Made by a program: the position numbers and the translations under genes. Shown here piece by piece: positions 54,910-64,000 of a DNA stretch of 64,000 bases. Below the pieces are notes generated by a model. It was not told the origin of the DNA. It made no database searches and was given only the letters and a program-made list of their open reading frames with translations. The DNA comes from Litsea cubeba (lineage: Eukaryota > Streptophyta > Magnoliopsida > Laurales > Lauraceae): NCBI GenBank assembly GCA_012931725.1, contig CM022955.1, positions 49,237,404 to 49,301,403 of the forward strand. The letters are read 5' to 3'. Numbering within the stretch: the first letter of the stretch is position 1; each line of letters opens with the position of its first letter.

Positions 54910-55570
54910 TGCGAACCACGTTCGACACTTCCAAAATCGCAGGGAAGCGACATTTCGTCGATACTTGCAAATTCCAAAACCGTGGAGATGCAACATTTCA
55001 GTTGATATCCACAACCCAAATTTCAAAGGTTCGAAAAAAACCTAAAAAACCATGGAGACGCAACATTTTAGTTGATATCCATAATCCAAAGGTTCGAGAA
55101 AACCACAAATTTCAAAAATCGTGGGGAAACGACATCAAGTCAGTACCTGCAAAACCAAAATTTTTGAAAAGCAAGGATGCGACATTCCATCGATACTTGT
55201 ACCCAAATCCGCGAGAATGCGACATTCCATCGATACTCGCAACCGAATGAGCAAGGATTCGACATTCCATCGATACTTGCAAGAACATTCGGCAGGGAGG
55301 CGACTTTTAGTCGATACTTGCATTTTTGAAAACCAAACCGGCTATAAATGCCACAAAACGGCTATAGATGCCACAAAAAACAGGCTATAAATGCCACAAA
55401 CCGGCTATCAATGCCACAAAACAAAACCGGCTATCAATGCCACAAACAAAAAAAATCGGCTTTAAAAAAACCCGGCTATCAATGCCAAAACCGGCTACAG
55501 ATGCCACCAAAACCGGCTCTCATGCCAAAAATCGGCTTCCATGCCACAAACAAAAAATCTGGCTTCCATG
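54910..55570. repeat. Gypsy 3' spacer tandem repeats
   Basis: Units of 'gcgacattccatcgatactcgc' type (about 45-65 bp spacing, 54,945-55,320) pass into a run of about ten short units of 'ccggctataaatgccacaa' type (55,340-55,570). The latter resemble the 'cggctataaacgcc' repeats near 43,375. Any frames across these repeats are not considered coding. Confidence 0.85.
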
Positions 55571-55619
55571 CCAAAATAATCATTTGACAAAAGATGTTCA
55601 CAAAATGACAAGCTTTTGA

Positions 55620-55930
55620 TCAAATCCCATTTAGCAATTACTTTTAACACAAAAAGATTTAAGTGAGCGTAGGGAAAACAAAAAAAAAAGCATCACATTT
55701 AGCAATTACTTTTATCACAAAAAGATTTAAGTGAGCATAGAGAAAACAAAAAAAAGGCATCCCATTTAGCAATTACTTTCATCACAAAAAGATTTAAGTG
55801 AGCGTAGGGAAAACAAAAAAAAAAGAGTACAAAAAAAATACATGTGGTACCAAAAAAAAGAAAGTGTTCACAAGCACTATAAAAAAAAGTACTAAAAAAA
55901 TACAAGTGGTACCAAAAAAGAGAGAAAGAT
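55620..55930. repeat. Gypsy 3' spacer, ~68-80-bp tandem repeat
   Basis: Three copies of a unit containing 'atttagcaattactttta' and 'aaaagatttaagtgagc' are followed by two shorter copies of an 'aaatacaagtggtacc' unit. A-rich and non-coding. Confidence 0.8.
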
Positions 55931-55958
55931 GGTTTCTGTTAAAAAAAAAAATAGGAGC

Positions 55959-58900
55959 TCAATAAAAAATGGTCTCCAGCCAAGAGTTCAGCTCATCGAG
56001 CAAACCTTTGGCCTCAGCCATCAGGGATTCCAAGGCACGCTTCTTCAGGAACTTGCCATGAGATGCTGGGGTGGGCTGTAACCCTTCTTTCGCACCGGGA
56101 AGCTTCTCCTGAGCAGTTTGCCATTGTTTGTTCTCTTCAGACTTCCTTTTAAGAACTCGATCGGCATCTGCAACCCGGCAAATCAGAGCACTCTCCCTAT
56201 CACGAGCCTTTGTTATTGCAGTCCACTTGGCAGCGACTTGTGCCTGCAGATGCTCAAGACGTTTTCTGGCCTCATCGACCTCCCAATCAAGGATGTTAAG
56301 GTCATGTGTCAGCCCAATGATGTTTAGCTCTTCTAAGTTCTTCTCTCGGACTATCTGCTTCCTACTTTGTGTAGCCTCATCCAGGTTAGACTGAGCCAGG
56401 AACATCTCCTTGAAGAACTGGTCGCCAGAAAAACTCATGGTCTCAAACCACCTGTCACTCAGCTCAATGATCCTACCAACGATCGCCCTGACACTTGTGA
56501 CATCCAGACCAGCCTCTTCGGCATCACCGAGAATCTCACGCACATGCTGGATCATCCCAAATCCCGCATCTTAGTGCCCAGAAAGCAGAGTCTCAATCCA
56601 AGAGCTCAGAACCCGCACCACCACCTTCTTCGCAAAAAGATGAGATGGCCCAGCAGAATATTCGCCCAACTCCGTTGGTCGACTGCTCATGTCATCACTC
56701 ATTGGAAGAGTAACAAAAGAACTCTTTCCAGTTGAAGCTGCTCCTACTCGGGAAGGAATCTCAGCACGAGGTATCTCCTCAACAGTGTCAGAACTGGTCC
56801 CAGGAGTCTCTACCTCTGGATTAACCTCTGGCATCCCTTGCTCTGGTTCTGAAGGAAGCGACGGACTCTCCTCTATCACTTCAAAACCTGCCAAAGAAAC
56901 ACAAAAATGTATGAATATAATCCTGTTTGAAAATCATTATCAGGGTTATTACTACAAAATACCTTCTTCGACGACTGGCGGAAAACTCTCTTCCTCCATG
57001 AACTCATCGGAAGCATCATTAACATTTGCGTCCATCGATGGTTCAAAGTCATCGGAATCCTGTGGCAAGTCAGCTGGCAAGAAAAATGTTAGCAAACCAA
57101 GTCACAGACAAAAAAAAAAAAAAAGAAAGCAAAAGAAGTCATACCAATTGGAGATTCTGGATTCACTCCAGAGTCCCTCGGTTCTTCTTCAGGTGCCCCA
57201 ACAGGATCCGTCACCACCTCATCGGTTGGAACCTCAGGCATCACCAAGTCTTCCTCTGCTAAAAAAAAAAAGAAAAGCAGAAATAAGAAGCAAATCAGAA
57301 CATGAAAAAATCCCATTAAAAGAAATGGAAAGAGAAAAAGGAAGAATCATACCTTCACCGATGGTCTCTTCTTCTCGGCTTCTCTTCTCTAGAGGCTCGT
57401 CAGCATCCACTAGCACATCCTCATTGATAGTAAGAGGGACTTCCAAGTCAGGAGAGTCCTCATACTGCCCCTTGTTGCGATGATGACTCCTCCTCCTCTT
57501 ACTCCTGTGGGCTCGCTTCTTAGAGGAACCTGCCCCGCTGTCAGAGTCAGGTTTCCCACTTGACTCCTCACTGGATGGTCTACTCTTGCCAGTAGACTCC
57601 ACGGAAGCTTGCCTCTGTGCCGCTTGCATCTAAGCACCAAGTTCGGCTTCCTCCTGTTCTAGCCGCTCTAAAGCCTCATCAGGTATTTCTCGAACAGCTT
57701 TAGAACCAATGACGCCCTGGTCACCGAGAAAGCCTATCTTGTGCTTCTCTCCAGAAAGGAAGGCCCAAACTCCCTCTCGCCGGACGCCATCCGACTTTCC
57801 AAGGCCCTTTCCAGATGCCAGCTTCACATCAAGCTCCTTCTTGGAAAGCCCCCGATATGCCGAAAAGCTCTCCGCGAACCACTTCGCAAAGCCGGCAGTC
57901 CGGAAAGTCAACAACACCGGATAAGAGATCATGGCTGTAGTGTCTTCAGCACTATAGAAAGCCTTTGCATTTCTCCCGTCCTGTAAACCTCCAAAGCGCT
58001 TCACCATGCTTGAAGGCGCTCCAACAACTCCTTGAGAAAAACCCAGTTGCAAAGCAAAGCGAGAGGGTACATACGGCTGGATGTCGACGAAAAGATGTCT
58101 GCGGTACACCATCATGCAGACACGTATGCTGAGAAGCCACTCTCTCTCTGCATTCGTCAAGGAGTAATGCCTTCCCGACCCCACCCTGGTAGAGTCTCGG
58201 GAGGCACCAAAATCAAAAGCCTTCTTCCGCAACTCTGGAGAAAGCTTCACTGAAGACTGCCCCATCTCGATGTCCCTGAACCGTCAGATCCTCATGCGGG
58301 CAAACAAAAGTGATTCGGACACGGCTTTGCCCTTAGCCAGCTGAATCATCAGAGGATCATCATCCTGTGCAGCACCCAGCAGGTGGAAGCCAGGACAGTG
58401 GTACACGTACCACGAATAAAGGATGTGGGCTGAAAATACCCTATTCATGGGAAGCCCAAGCCGAACAAAAAAAGCAGCAGCCTGCAGTTCGGTACACAGG
58501 TAAGAGTAAAGAGCTGGCACCAAAGCAAGTTGCTCTCCAAACGCCAACTGACAAGCCGGAAAAATACAATGCGGCCTGATGTGCGTTCCATCTCCTCCAG
58601 CAAAAATAGCCTCACCAAGCTAATAAGTGAGGTAAACAGCGAGATCTCCCCGCAGTGCAATGTCAGGACATATGGCGTTTGTACTCGCACAGAAATCTCT
58701 CAACTCTTCTTGCATGGCCAAGATCTTCTTCGAACTTGGATCCTAGGCCCTGGCTTCCTGAGTCACACTATCAGAAGACTCCCTGCTATCAAAAAAGTTG
58801 GGGAACGAAGAGCTAGAACTCTTCCAACTGCTGGATCTAACTTTCAAACCCTCCTTCTCCTTCAAAAAATCATAGAAGGCGACGAGCTGAAAGTACAGAA

Positions 58901-59153
58901 GCCTGAACTCCTCAGACTGCCCCTCAAGGACGCTGTCAATCGGCATAAACTCCTCATAGAGTTTGCCAAGGATGGGCAATCCAGTAATGGCGCTCAGCTC
59001 CTTCAAAGAGAAACCAATCTCACCATTCGTCAGAACAAAGGTATTGGTTTGTGGGAGGAATGACTCCAGCATAGCCATGAAGGCCTCGTCGGAAAAGATC
59101 ACGGTCTCCCTAAAGGCGCGGACCGTATCAAAAATCCCGACTTCCTTCAAAAA
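55959..59153 (-). pseudogene. Spliced antisense gene in the gypsy element: PMD plus coiled coil
   Basis: Minus-strand exons 59153-57353, 57258-57145, 57073-56963 and 56887-55959 join in one frame through GT-AG introns of about 70-95 bp. The first exon is a plant mobile domain: TNTFVLTNGEIGFSLKELSA, LAMQEELRDFCASTNAICPD, MAFGEQLALVPALYSYL, HYSLTNAEREWLLSIRV. The middle is acidic and Ser-rich with basic patches (KKRAHRSKRRRSHHRNKG). The last exon is a long Glu/Lys/Leu-rich coiled coil ending DELNSWLETIFY. The frame is broken only by stops near 58743, 58620, 58284, 57630 and 56571, with no frameshift, about 985 codons in all. Antisense extra ORFs are known in Tat-type elements. The role is unknown; I infer a selected passenger protein, now decayed. 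Confidence 0.75.
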
Positions 59154-59229
59154 CTTTCAGGTATGCTATCACATCATGCTACGATTCAATTTATAAAAAT
59201 ATACATGCATGAACATCTTGGTTTGCAAA

Positions 59230-59560
59230 AAAAAAAATGCATTATCATGATAAGCAAAAAAAAGAAAAGAAAAGAAAAGAATCTTTCTCAAAAAAAAAAA
59301 AGGAGAAAGGAGAAAGAAAAAGAAAAAAAAAAGAAAAGAAAAAAGGGACTGGCCCACAGGCCACATGGCCGTACGGCCAGATCTGTACGGATCTGTCCGT
59401 ATGGCCCACAAAAGAAATAAAAAAAAACATGCAAAAAAAAAGAAGAAAGCAAAAAAAAAAAACGTGTGAAAAGAAAAAAAAGAAGCAAACACGTGGAAAA
59501 AAAAGGAAAAGAAAAGAAAAAAAAAGAAAGAACGTTTTTTTCCTACAATGGGGTTGTCTT
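59230..59560. repeat. Purine-rich low-complexity tract
   Basis: Almost entirely A and G on the plus strand, with a short GC-rich interruption near 59,345-59,410 (repeats of a gtacgg phrase). On the minus strand it is a long pyrimidine tract, inside the candidate first intron of the antisense gene. Confidence 0.7.
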
Positions 59561-59576
59561 GAAAAAGGGAACTTAC

Positions 59577-59586
59577 TTGAAGCCAT
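59577..59586 (-). other. Candidate first exon of the antisense gene
   Basis: ATGGCTTCAA followed by a consensus donor GTAAGT. A TATA-like CTATAAAAGC lies about 125 bp upstream on the minus strand (59716-59707). The phase (1) does not fit the acceptor at 59154, so either the acceptor is elsewhere or an indel intervenes. Confidence 0.35.
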
Positions 59587-59706
59587 TGATGGAGAAGAAG
59601 AAGAAAAGTCTTGAAGATCTTGAAGAAGAAGAACTCTTGGTCTTGAAGCCCTCGTGGGATTATTGCAAAAGAAAGTAATAAGAGCAAGAGATCCAACCTC
59701 TTCCTT

Positions 59707-59716
59707 GCTTTTATAG
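59707..59716 (-). promoter_or_regulatory. TATA-like box for the antisense gene
   Basis: CTATAAAAGC on the minus strand, placed plausibly upstream of the candidate ATG at 59586. Seen as a motif only; activity is inferred. Confidence 0.35.
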
Positions 59717-60239
59717 ACGAAAGCAAACCAAAGAAGGAAAGAAGAAAGAGGTAAGTGTTACTAATTAGTATCCTTACCGAAAGAAAGGGATCAATGAAAG
59801 ATTCTTTCCCAAAAGAAAGATATCAATGAAGGATTCTTTCCCAAAAGAAAGATATCTTGAGATATCCTATCCCAAAATAAAGGGAACATGAGAGATTCTC
59901 TCCAAGTAAATATATTCTTAGATATTCTCTATCCAAAGGAGATATTTTTGGATATTTTTTACAAAAATGACACCATATGAGATCTAAGCCATTTCAAAAG
60001 CTTAAGGTCCCATGGGTTAGCCCATATGAGCCGGGTTTGACCACCTAGGCACAAAAAAAAAAAATTTGGGCTTTTAGTCAAAGAGAAATCCCTCTTACCA
60101 AGAGCATACAGAAATGGTTTCATGCCTCTTTTGAGTTGATTGGACCATACAAAGAAAATTCCAAGCCCCATGAGCTTCCAAAAATCAAACCATCCAGCCT
60201 CATATACCAAATTGAGCCAAAATCTTGAAATTGACATTC

Positions 60240-60480
60240 CACAAAAATCCAAACCAAATCCTGGTCCCCTAACTTGCTTGTTAGGTACAAGACCAAAACC
60301 AAAAACCTAAACCTGATTCCCTAACTTGCCACATACAGCCTGTTAGGTCACAAGATCAAAACCAAAATTGATCCCCCAACATTCCACATACAGCTTGTTT
60401 GGTCACACGGTCAAAACCAAAAAACGACCCCCTAACCTGCCACATACAACTTGTTAGGTCACAAGGTCAAAACCCAAATC
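60240..60480. repeat. ~60-bp tandem repeat near the gypsy 3' end
   Basis: Four imperfect copies of a unit around 'cctaacttgccacatacagc' and 'ttaggtcacaagatcaaaac'. Non-coding spacer upstream of the polypurine tract. Confidence 0.75.
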
Positions 60481-60696
60481 CACATCCCTGATGTCATCTT
60501 CAAAACTTTGCCTCGAGATGGTACGTGATCCCTTTCACTACCATAAAATTCCCCTGGAAGTTCAAAAGGCTACAAATACCATAAAGAAAGACTGCTCAAA
60601 AACTCTTGGTCCAGTCACAGACTCTCCTTAAAAAAATCTCTTCGAGGCACATCGACTACAAAAGTTAAGCAACTCGTCGCTGTACCTCGAGGGGAA

Positions 60697-60708
60697 TTTG
60701 TTGACACC
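60697..60708 (+). other. Gypsy polypurine tract
   Basis: A purine-rich GAGGGGAATT-type tract directly before TGTTGACACC, the start of the right LTR. This is the usual plus-strand primer position. Confidence 0.7.
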
Positions 60709-61227
60709 GAAAATGTCACTTTGCCTCTTCAAGATCCAAAGAGCTACATGAAGTCGCAACCTGCTATAAATAGGCAATGCTACTTCCAAAAAATCAAATC
60801 TTGTCAGAATCAAACAAAAACTGCAAGATCCTTCAAGACAGCCAAAAGAGGAGTACACAAGAAGTTTCGGGCCATTTCAAAATCATTTGGCCTAACTTCG
60901 CTTCTCCGGTAGCTGAAAAGGAGCTCCCGGCGGCGAAAACATCGGAAACACCAAATCTTCGATCAGAGCCGATGGATGGTCTCAAAATACATTCAAAATG
61001 CTCCATGTCAAGTTCCGAGTCAAACCGACAACGTTTGACCCTACATCAACCCTCGAACAGCTAAATCAAGCCTCTCGGCGGCGAGAACCACCGAGGCCAT
61101 CAATCATCAGATAGAGCACATGGACGGCTTCAAAATGCTTACAAAGGGCTACACGTCAAATTTCAGGTCATTTCGACAACATTTGACCATACTTTGACGC
61201 TCGGAAGCCAAATTAGGCCTCTCGGTG
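60709..61227 (+). repeat. Gypsy 3' LTR, truncated by insertion
   Basis: Matches 41177-41700 with about 20 differences, then diverges abruptly where a CACTACAACAAAA terminus begins. The rest of the LTR presumably lies beyond base 64,000, on the other side of the inserted elements. Confidence 0.88.
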
Positions 61228-61557
61228 CACTACAACAAAATGCACTATTGGTGACACCCTTTGGTGACAAAAAATCAATGTTGTCACGGAATGCACACAA
61301 CGGTGACAAAAAATTTTTTTGCTTGTCACGAAAAGTCTTTAGCTTAGGTGCCAAATAGAGAGGAGATTTGGTGACAAAAAAATTTGTCACCAAAAGATCC
61401 AATAGATTTGGTGGCAAAAATTTTTTGTCACCAATGCAATGGCCTAATTTTTACCCTCTCCCGCCTCCACAGCCACGTTTTCCCTCTCCAAGCCCTTTTT
61501 CCCCTTTCCATCTCTTAATCCCTAAATGGCTAAAACTGTCTCTCGGTTGATTTGAAA

Positions 61558-61933
61558 ATGGTGCAGAGATTAACTTATCAAAAGCGGCACAGCTATGCCA
61601 CCAAATCCAATCAGACCAGGGTCGTCAAAACCCCAGGTCTCTTTCTCTTTCTCTTAAACCCTAACCCTAGCCCTACTTCTTCTTCTTCTCCTTGTATCTT
61701 CTTATGATCTGTTTCTGTTTCTGCTGCTTTGTGCCTTTTGTTTTTCTTTCTTTTGTATGTTCATCGATCTATGCATTGATCGATCCTTTTACATTTTCTT
61801 CTTTTTTGTTTTGTGATCCTGCTTCGATTTGTTTAATATCCATCCATATTGACATCTCTATTTTTGGATTTCTGGATTTGTGTTGAAATGCAGGTGGGAA
61901 GCTCGTGTTTCTGTTGGAATTTGAGATGACTTG
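61558..61933 (+). pseudogene. RPL34: Ribosomal protein eL34 gene 5' fragment
   Basis: Exon 1 (61558-61636) encodes MVQRLTYQKRHSYATKSNQ, then TRVVKTP, the N terminus of 60S ribosomal protein L34. It is preceded by a pyrimidine-rich leader. The donor is GTCTCT and the intron carries a telo-box. The acceptor TGCAG lies at 61893, and exon 2 starts GGKLV. It then diverges from the family after the Val codon near 61,908 and stops at TGA 61931. The protein in other plants is about 120 residues, so only the first quarter is present. The position 330 bp inside a CACTA terminus suggests capture by the transposon. Confidence 0.85.
61656..61669 (+). promoter_or_regulatory. Telo-box in eL34 intron 1
   Basis: AAACCCTAACCCTA. 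Telo-boxes are a common cis element of plant ribosomal-protein genes, in promoters or first introns. Its presence shows the fragment was taken from genomic DNA, not from an mRNA. Confidence 0.65.
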
Positions 61934-62033
61934 AGAAATCTTTTGAAGAATTGAAGAAATTAGCATCTCAAGTATTGTTTTGAGTTGGAATTATTGTCAA
62001 CACATTGTCACAAGCATGATGATAATAGGCTTG

Positions 62034-63071
62034 TGTTGATAGAGCTTAAATGAAGAATAAGAGTTGAAACAGTCAGGAATTCAGAATTCCTGAAGCAGAG
62101 CATTCGGTCGACCGGGCACCCCATGCGGTCGACCGAGCAAAGAGAAACCTGCAGAAACAGATTCAGGTAGCTCCTAGTTATTTTCGTGACACAGTGTGTC
62201 TTCGGTCGACCGGGACCCCAGGATGTCGACCGAGCGCGATAGTTGTCTGTTTCCAGACAGTGTATGATGTCGACCGAGCAAGGCATGATGTCGACCGAGC
62301 ACGGGAGACAGAGTTGCGCAGAAACAGAAGTCTTGCACGAAAATTCAGCATTCTTATCTATTACGTTTGGGACTCTTTCTAAACCAATTGTAGCCTGTTT
62401 TGAATACAATTAAGGGTTAACATAACCTATAAAAAGGCATGTATGGGTCGTTCATAAAGATCATCAGAAGAGAAGAGAAAAGAGAGAAGAGAAGAGAGAA
62501 GAGAGTGCTGTGTTGCTGTGTTGCTGCATTATCAGAAGTTTCTACAGCAAGTGTGGACGAGGATGTGCTCTTGAAGATGATGTTTCGTCCATAAGATAAG
62601 TGTCTCTCTGTTTATGTTTAATTTCAATTTGTAAGGGATTGAGAGAGAGAGATTGTAGAGGGGAAGGTCTATAGAAAAAGGTTTTTATTCTTGTTCTGTA
62701 GAACATCAAGTTGGTGCTTGGTGTCTGGGGTTTGGTGATCCTATCTGTTGGTGCAGATAAATTGTAAAGGGAGTAGGTGCTTCCTAGATAGTTGGTGCTA
62801 TCTGAAACTCAAGGGAGTTGGTGCTTCCTAAATAGTTGGTGCTATCTGAAACTAAGGGTTGGTGCTCTTTGTCGTTGGTGCGACTAAATAGATTCAGATC
62901 TGTCCCGGATTGGTGTTCGGACAGTCTTTGAACCGTGGACGTAGCCTTTCAGTGAACCACGTTAAATCTGGTGTCATTGTGTGATTTGATTTGCTTTAGT
63001 TGTTAAATTGGACCTGTTTTTAAAAGAATCATTGATTCACCCCCCCCTCTCAGTGATCGCGATATCTAACA
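62034..63071 (+). repeat. Copia left LTR (second element; start uncertain)
   Basis: Ends CTAACA, two bases before TGGTATCAGAGC (63074-63085). The start TGTTGATAGAGC at 62034 is a candidate; another TG start near 61995 is possible. It contains repeated 'gtcgaccg' motifs (62,105-62,300), a TATA-like TATAAAAA at 62428 and GA-rich sequence after it. The right LTR lies beyond the window. Confidence 0.65.
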
Positions 63072-63073
63072 AT

Positions 63074-63085
63074 TGGTATCAGAGC
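63074..63085 (+). other. Copia primer-binding site
   Basis: TGGTATCAGAGC, complementary to initiator-Met tRNA, placed just after the LTR end and before the gag start. Confidence 0.85.
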
Positions 63086-63139
63086 GTAAGGTTCCCTTGA
63101 AAAGCTTAACACGCTAAGGGTGATCTCTTGTCAAATCAC

Positions 63140-64000
63140 ATGGCAACCAATACAGGGAATAAGAAAGCACCTCTGTTTGATGGTTCTAATTACTCCTTCT
63201 GGAAGATCAGAATGCAGGCTTTCATTAAGTCACTTGGCTATGATGTCTGGGAGACTGTCAGAGTCGGTTACAATATTGCCATTGTACCCAATGATGCTGC
63301 AACGAAGAAGTTAGCAGACAACGACTCTAAGGCGCAGAATGCACTCTTTAGTGGCCTTGTGGACAGCGAGCTGGTCAAAGTAATTGCATGCAAAACAGCC
63401 AAGGAAATATGGGACGAGTTGAAAAGCATTCATGAAGGAGATGAGAAGATCAAAGAAGCAAAATTGCAAACCCATCGCTCTCAATTTGAATCTCTTCGCA
63501 TGGAGGAAAGCGAGAATGTTGACTCATATTTGCAACGAGTTAATGAAGTCACGAATGACATTCGTGGACTAGGGGAAGAGATTAAAGAACCGGTCATCGT
63601 CAAAAAGGTTCTAAGATCTCTTCTTCCCCGGTTTGATTCAAAAGTCTCAGCCATAGAAGAAGCCAAGGATCTGAATGAATTTTCCATGGATGAGTTGCAT
63701 GGTTCACTCACTGCCTATGAGATGCGCATAGGTAAGACGTCTTCATCTGATAGAGAAGCGGCCTTCAAAGTTCAGAAAAAGGGAGAAGAGACTGCTGGTC
63801 ATGATTTTGATACTGATGATGATGAGCTTGAGGCTCAATTTGTTAGAAAGCTGAAGAAAGGAAGCAATGGAAAGTACAAAGGAAAGCTACCCTTTAAATG
63901 CTTCAATTGTGGCGGTGTTGGTCACTTTGCTGCGAAGTGTCCGCTGAAAGAAAATAATGATGATGACTCTTATGTTGATAAGAGTAAGTGGAAGAAAAAT
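63140..64000 (+). CDS. Copia gag (partial, open at window end)
   Basis: ATG at 63140 opens 287 codons to the last base with no stop. It starts MATNTGNKKAPLFDGSNYSF, followed by WKIRMQAFIKSLGYDVWE, the copia gag entry (DUF4219/UBN2 type). KTAKEIWDELKSIHEGDEKI lies in the middle, and a CCHC zinc knuckle CFNCGGVGHFAAKC near residue 254. The SYxxWKxxM motif and single knuckle fit copia, unlike the two-knuckle gag at 17507, so this is a different family. Protease and pol should follow to the right. Confidence 0.9.
   Translation, partial: MATNTGNKKAPLFDGSNYSFWKIRMQAFIKSLGYDVWETVRVGYNIAIVPNDAATKKLADNDSKAQNALFSGLVDSELVKVIACKTAKEIWDELKSIHEGDEKIKEAKLQTHRSQFESLRMEESENVDSYLQRVNEVTNDIRGLGEEIKEPVIVKKVLRSLLPRFDSKVSAIEEAKDLNEFSMDELHGSLTAYEMRIGKTSSSDREAAFKVQKKGEETAGHDFDTDDDELEAQFVRKLKKGSNGKYKGKLPFKCFNCGGVGHFAAKCPLKENNDDDSYVDKSKWKKN

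Larger units (their letters stand above)
41177..61227 (+). mobile_element. Large Ty3/gypsy element, Tat/Ogre type
   Basis: The left LTR starts TGTTGACAC at 41177. The right LTR starts at 60709, after the purine tract CGAGGGGAATT, and is cut at 61227 by another element. Over the shared 520 bp I count about 20 differences, roughly 96% identity, so it is older than the copia element at 16181. Order: LTR, gag, protease, RT, RNase H, a second RNase H, integrase, then a long 3' region with an antisense gene. Length (about 20 kb), the second RNase H and the extra antisense frame place it in the Tat/Ogre group. Coding regions carry many stops and frameshifts. Confidence 0.88.
61228..62033 (+). mobile_element. 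CACTA-type transposon 5' end (rest beyond window)
   Basis: Begins CACTACAACAAAA, the diagnostic CACTA terminal repeat, exactly at the break in the gypsy LTR. The following 200 bp hold several direct and inverted copies of TTGGTGACAAAA / TTTTGTCACCAA, including a hairpin near 61,373-61,398. This is typical of CACTA subterminal binding sites. The 3' end is not in the window because a copia element interrupts it. A GTG just outside (61225-61227) could be the 3-bp target duplication. Confidence 0.75.

Noticed and set aside
55180..55570. Regular short repeats that could suggest a CRISPR-like array
   Set aside because: The spacers are not unique, the repeats vary, and the setting is a plant retrotransposon; it is a tandem repeat.
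54909..55619. Overlapping plus-strand frames of 80-113 codons with repeated CHK or RHS motifs
   Set aside because: They are readings of short tandem repeats in the gypsy spacer, so the repeated peptide pattern is a by-product.
59169..59726. A long minus-strand frame rich in Phe, Leu and Ser across the purine-rich tract
   Set aside because: It is the translation of a low-complexity pyrimidine tract; it has no domain and overlaps a probable intron.

Overview
This is a nuclear plant (angiosperm) genomic window. Spliced genes with canonical GT-AG introns, abundant copia, gypsy, hAT, Mutator and CACTA elements, and AT-rich non-coding DNA all point that way. The very large, transposon-filled introns suggest a lineage with a big genome; I cannot name the species. 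No CRISPR array, rRNA or convincing tRNA was seen.

Region 1 (1-28,342, minus strand): one gene fills almost half the window. It is the 5' half of SUPPRESSOR OF QUENCHING 1 (SOQ1), the chloroplast thylakoid HAD / thioredoxin-like / NHL protein that restrains photoprotective quenching qH. I could place 14 consecutive exons whose phases all join; the 3' exons (rest of the Trx-like domain and the NHL propeller) lie beyond the left edge. The HAD exons look intact. Exon 13, which encodes the Trx-like active-site motif, carries a one-base insertion and a stop codon, while skipping it would keep the frame. The introns hold a TRIM with perfect target duplication, an old copia element with a long nested block, two copies of a hAT-type non-autonomous family (one with a nested Mutator-type MITE), and a young full-length copia element with identical LTRs.

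Region 2 (28.4-41.2 kb): the SOQ1 upstream region is followed by a Mutator-related tract. It holds a plant-mobile-domain (PMD) fragment and a Ulp1-protease (C48) fragment on the plus strand, and a decayed MULE transposase (DDE, SWIM finger, CCHC knuckle) on the minus strand. A complete 5.3-kb hAT transposon with 8-bp duplication and a decayed transposase is inserted within it.

Region 3 (41.2-61.2 kb): a roughly 20-kb Ty3/gypsy element of the Tat/Ogre type has gag, protease, RT, RNase H, an extra RNase H and integrase on the plus strand. Downstream of pol lies a spliced antisense gene encoding a PMD and a C-terminal coiled coil. All of it is decayed mainly by nonsense codons.

Region 4 (61.2-64.0 kb): the gypsy 3' LTR is broken by a CACTA-type terminus. 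Just inside it is the 5' end of a cytosolic ribosomal protein eL34 gene (exon 1, intron with telo-box, start of exon 2). A second copia element (LTR, primer site, open gag) then runs off the right edge. The right side therefore reads as a nested series: MULE, then gypsy, then CACTA with eL34, then copia.
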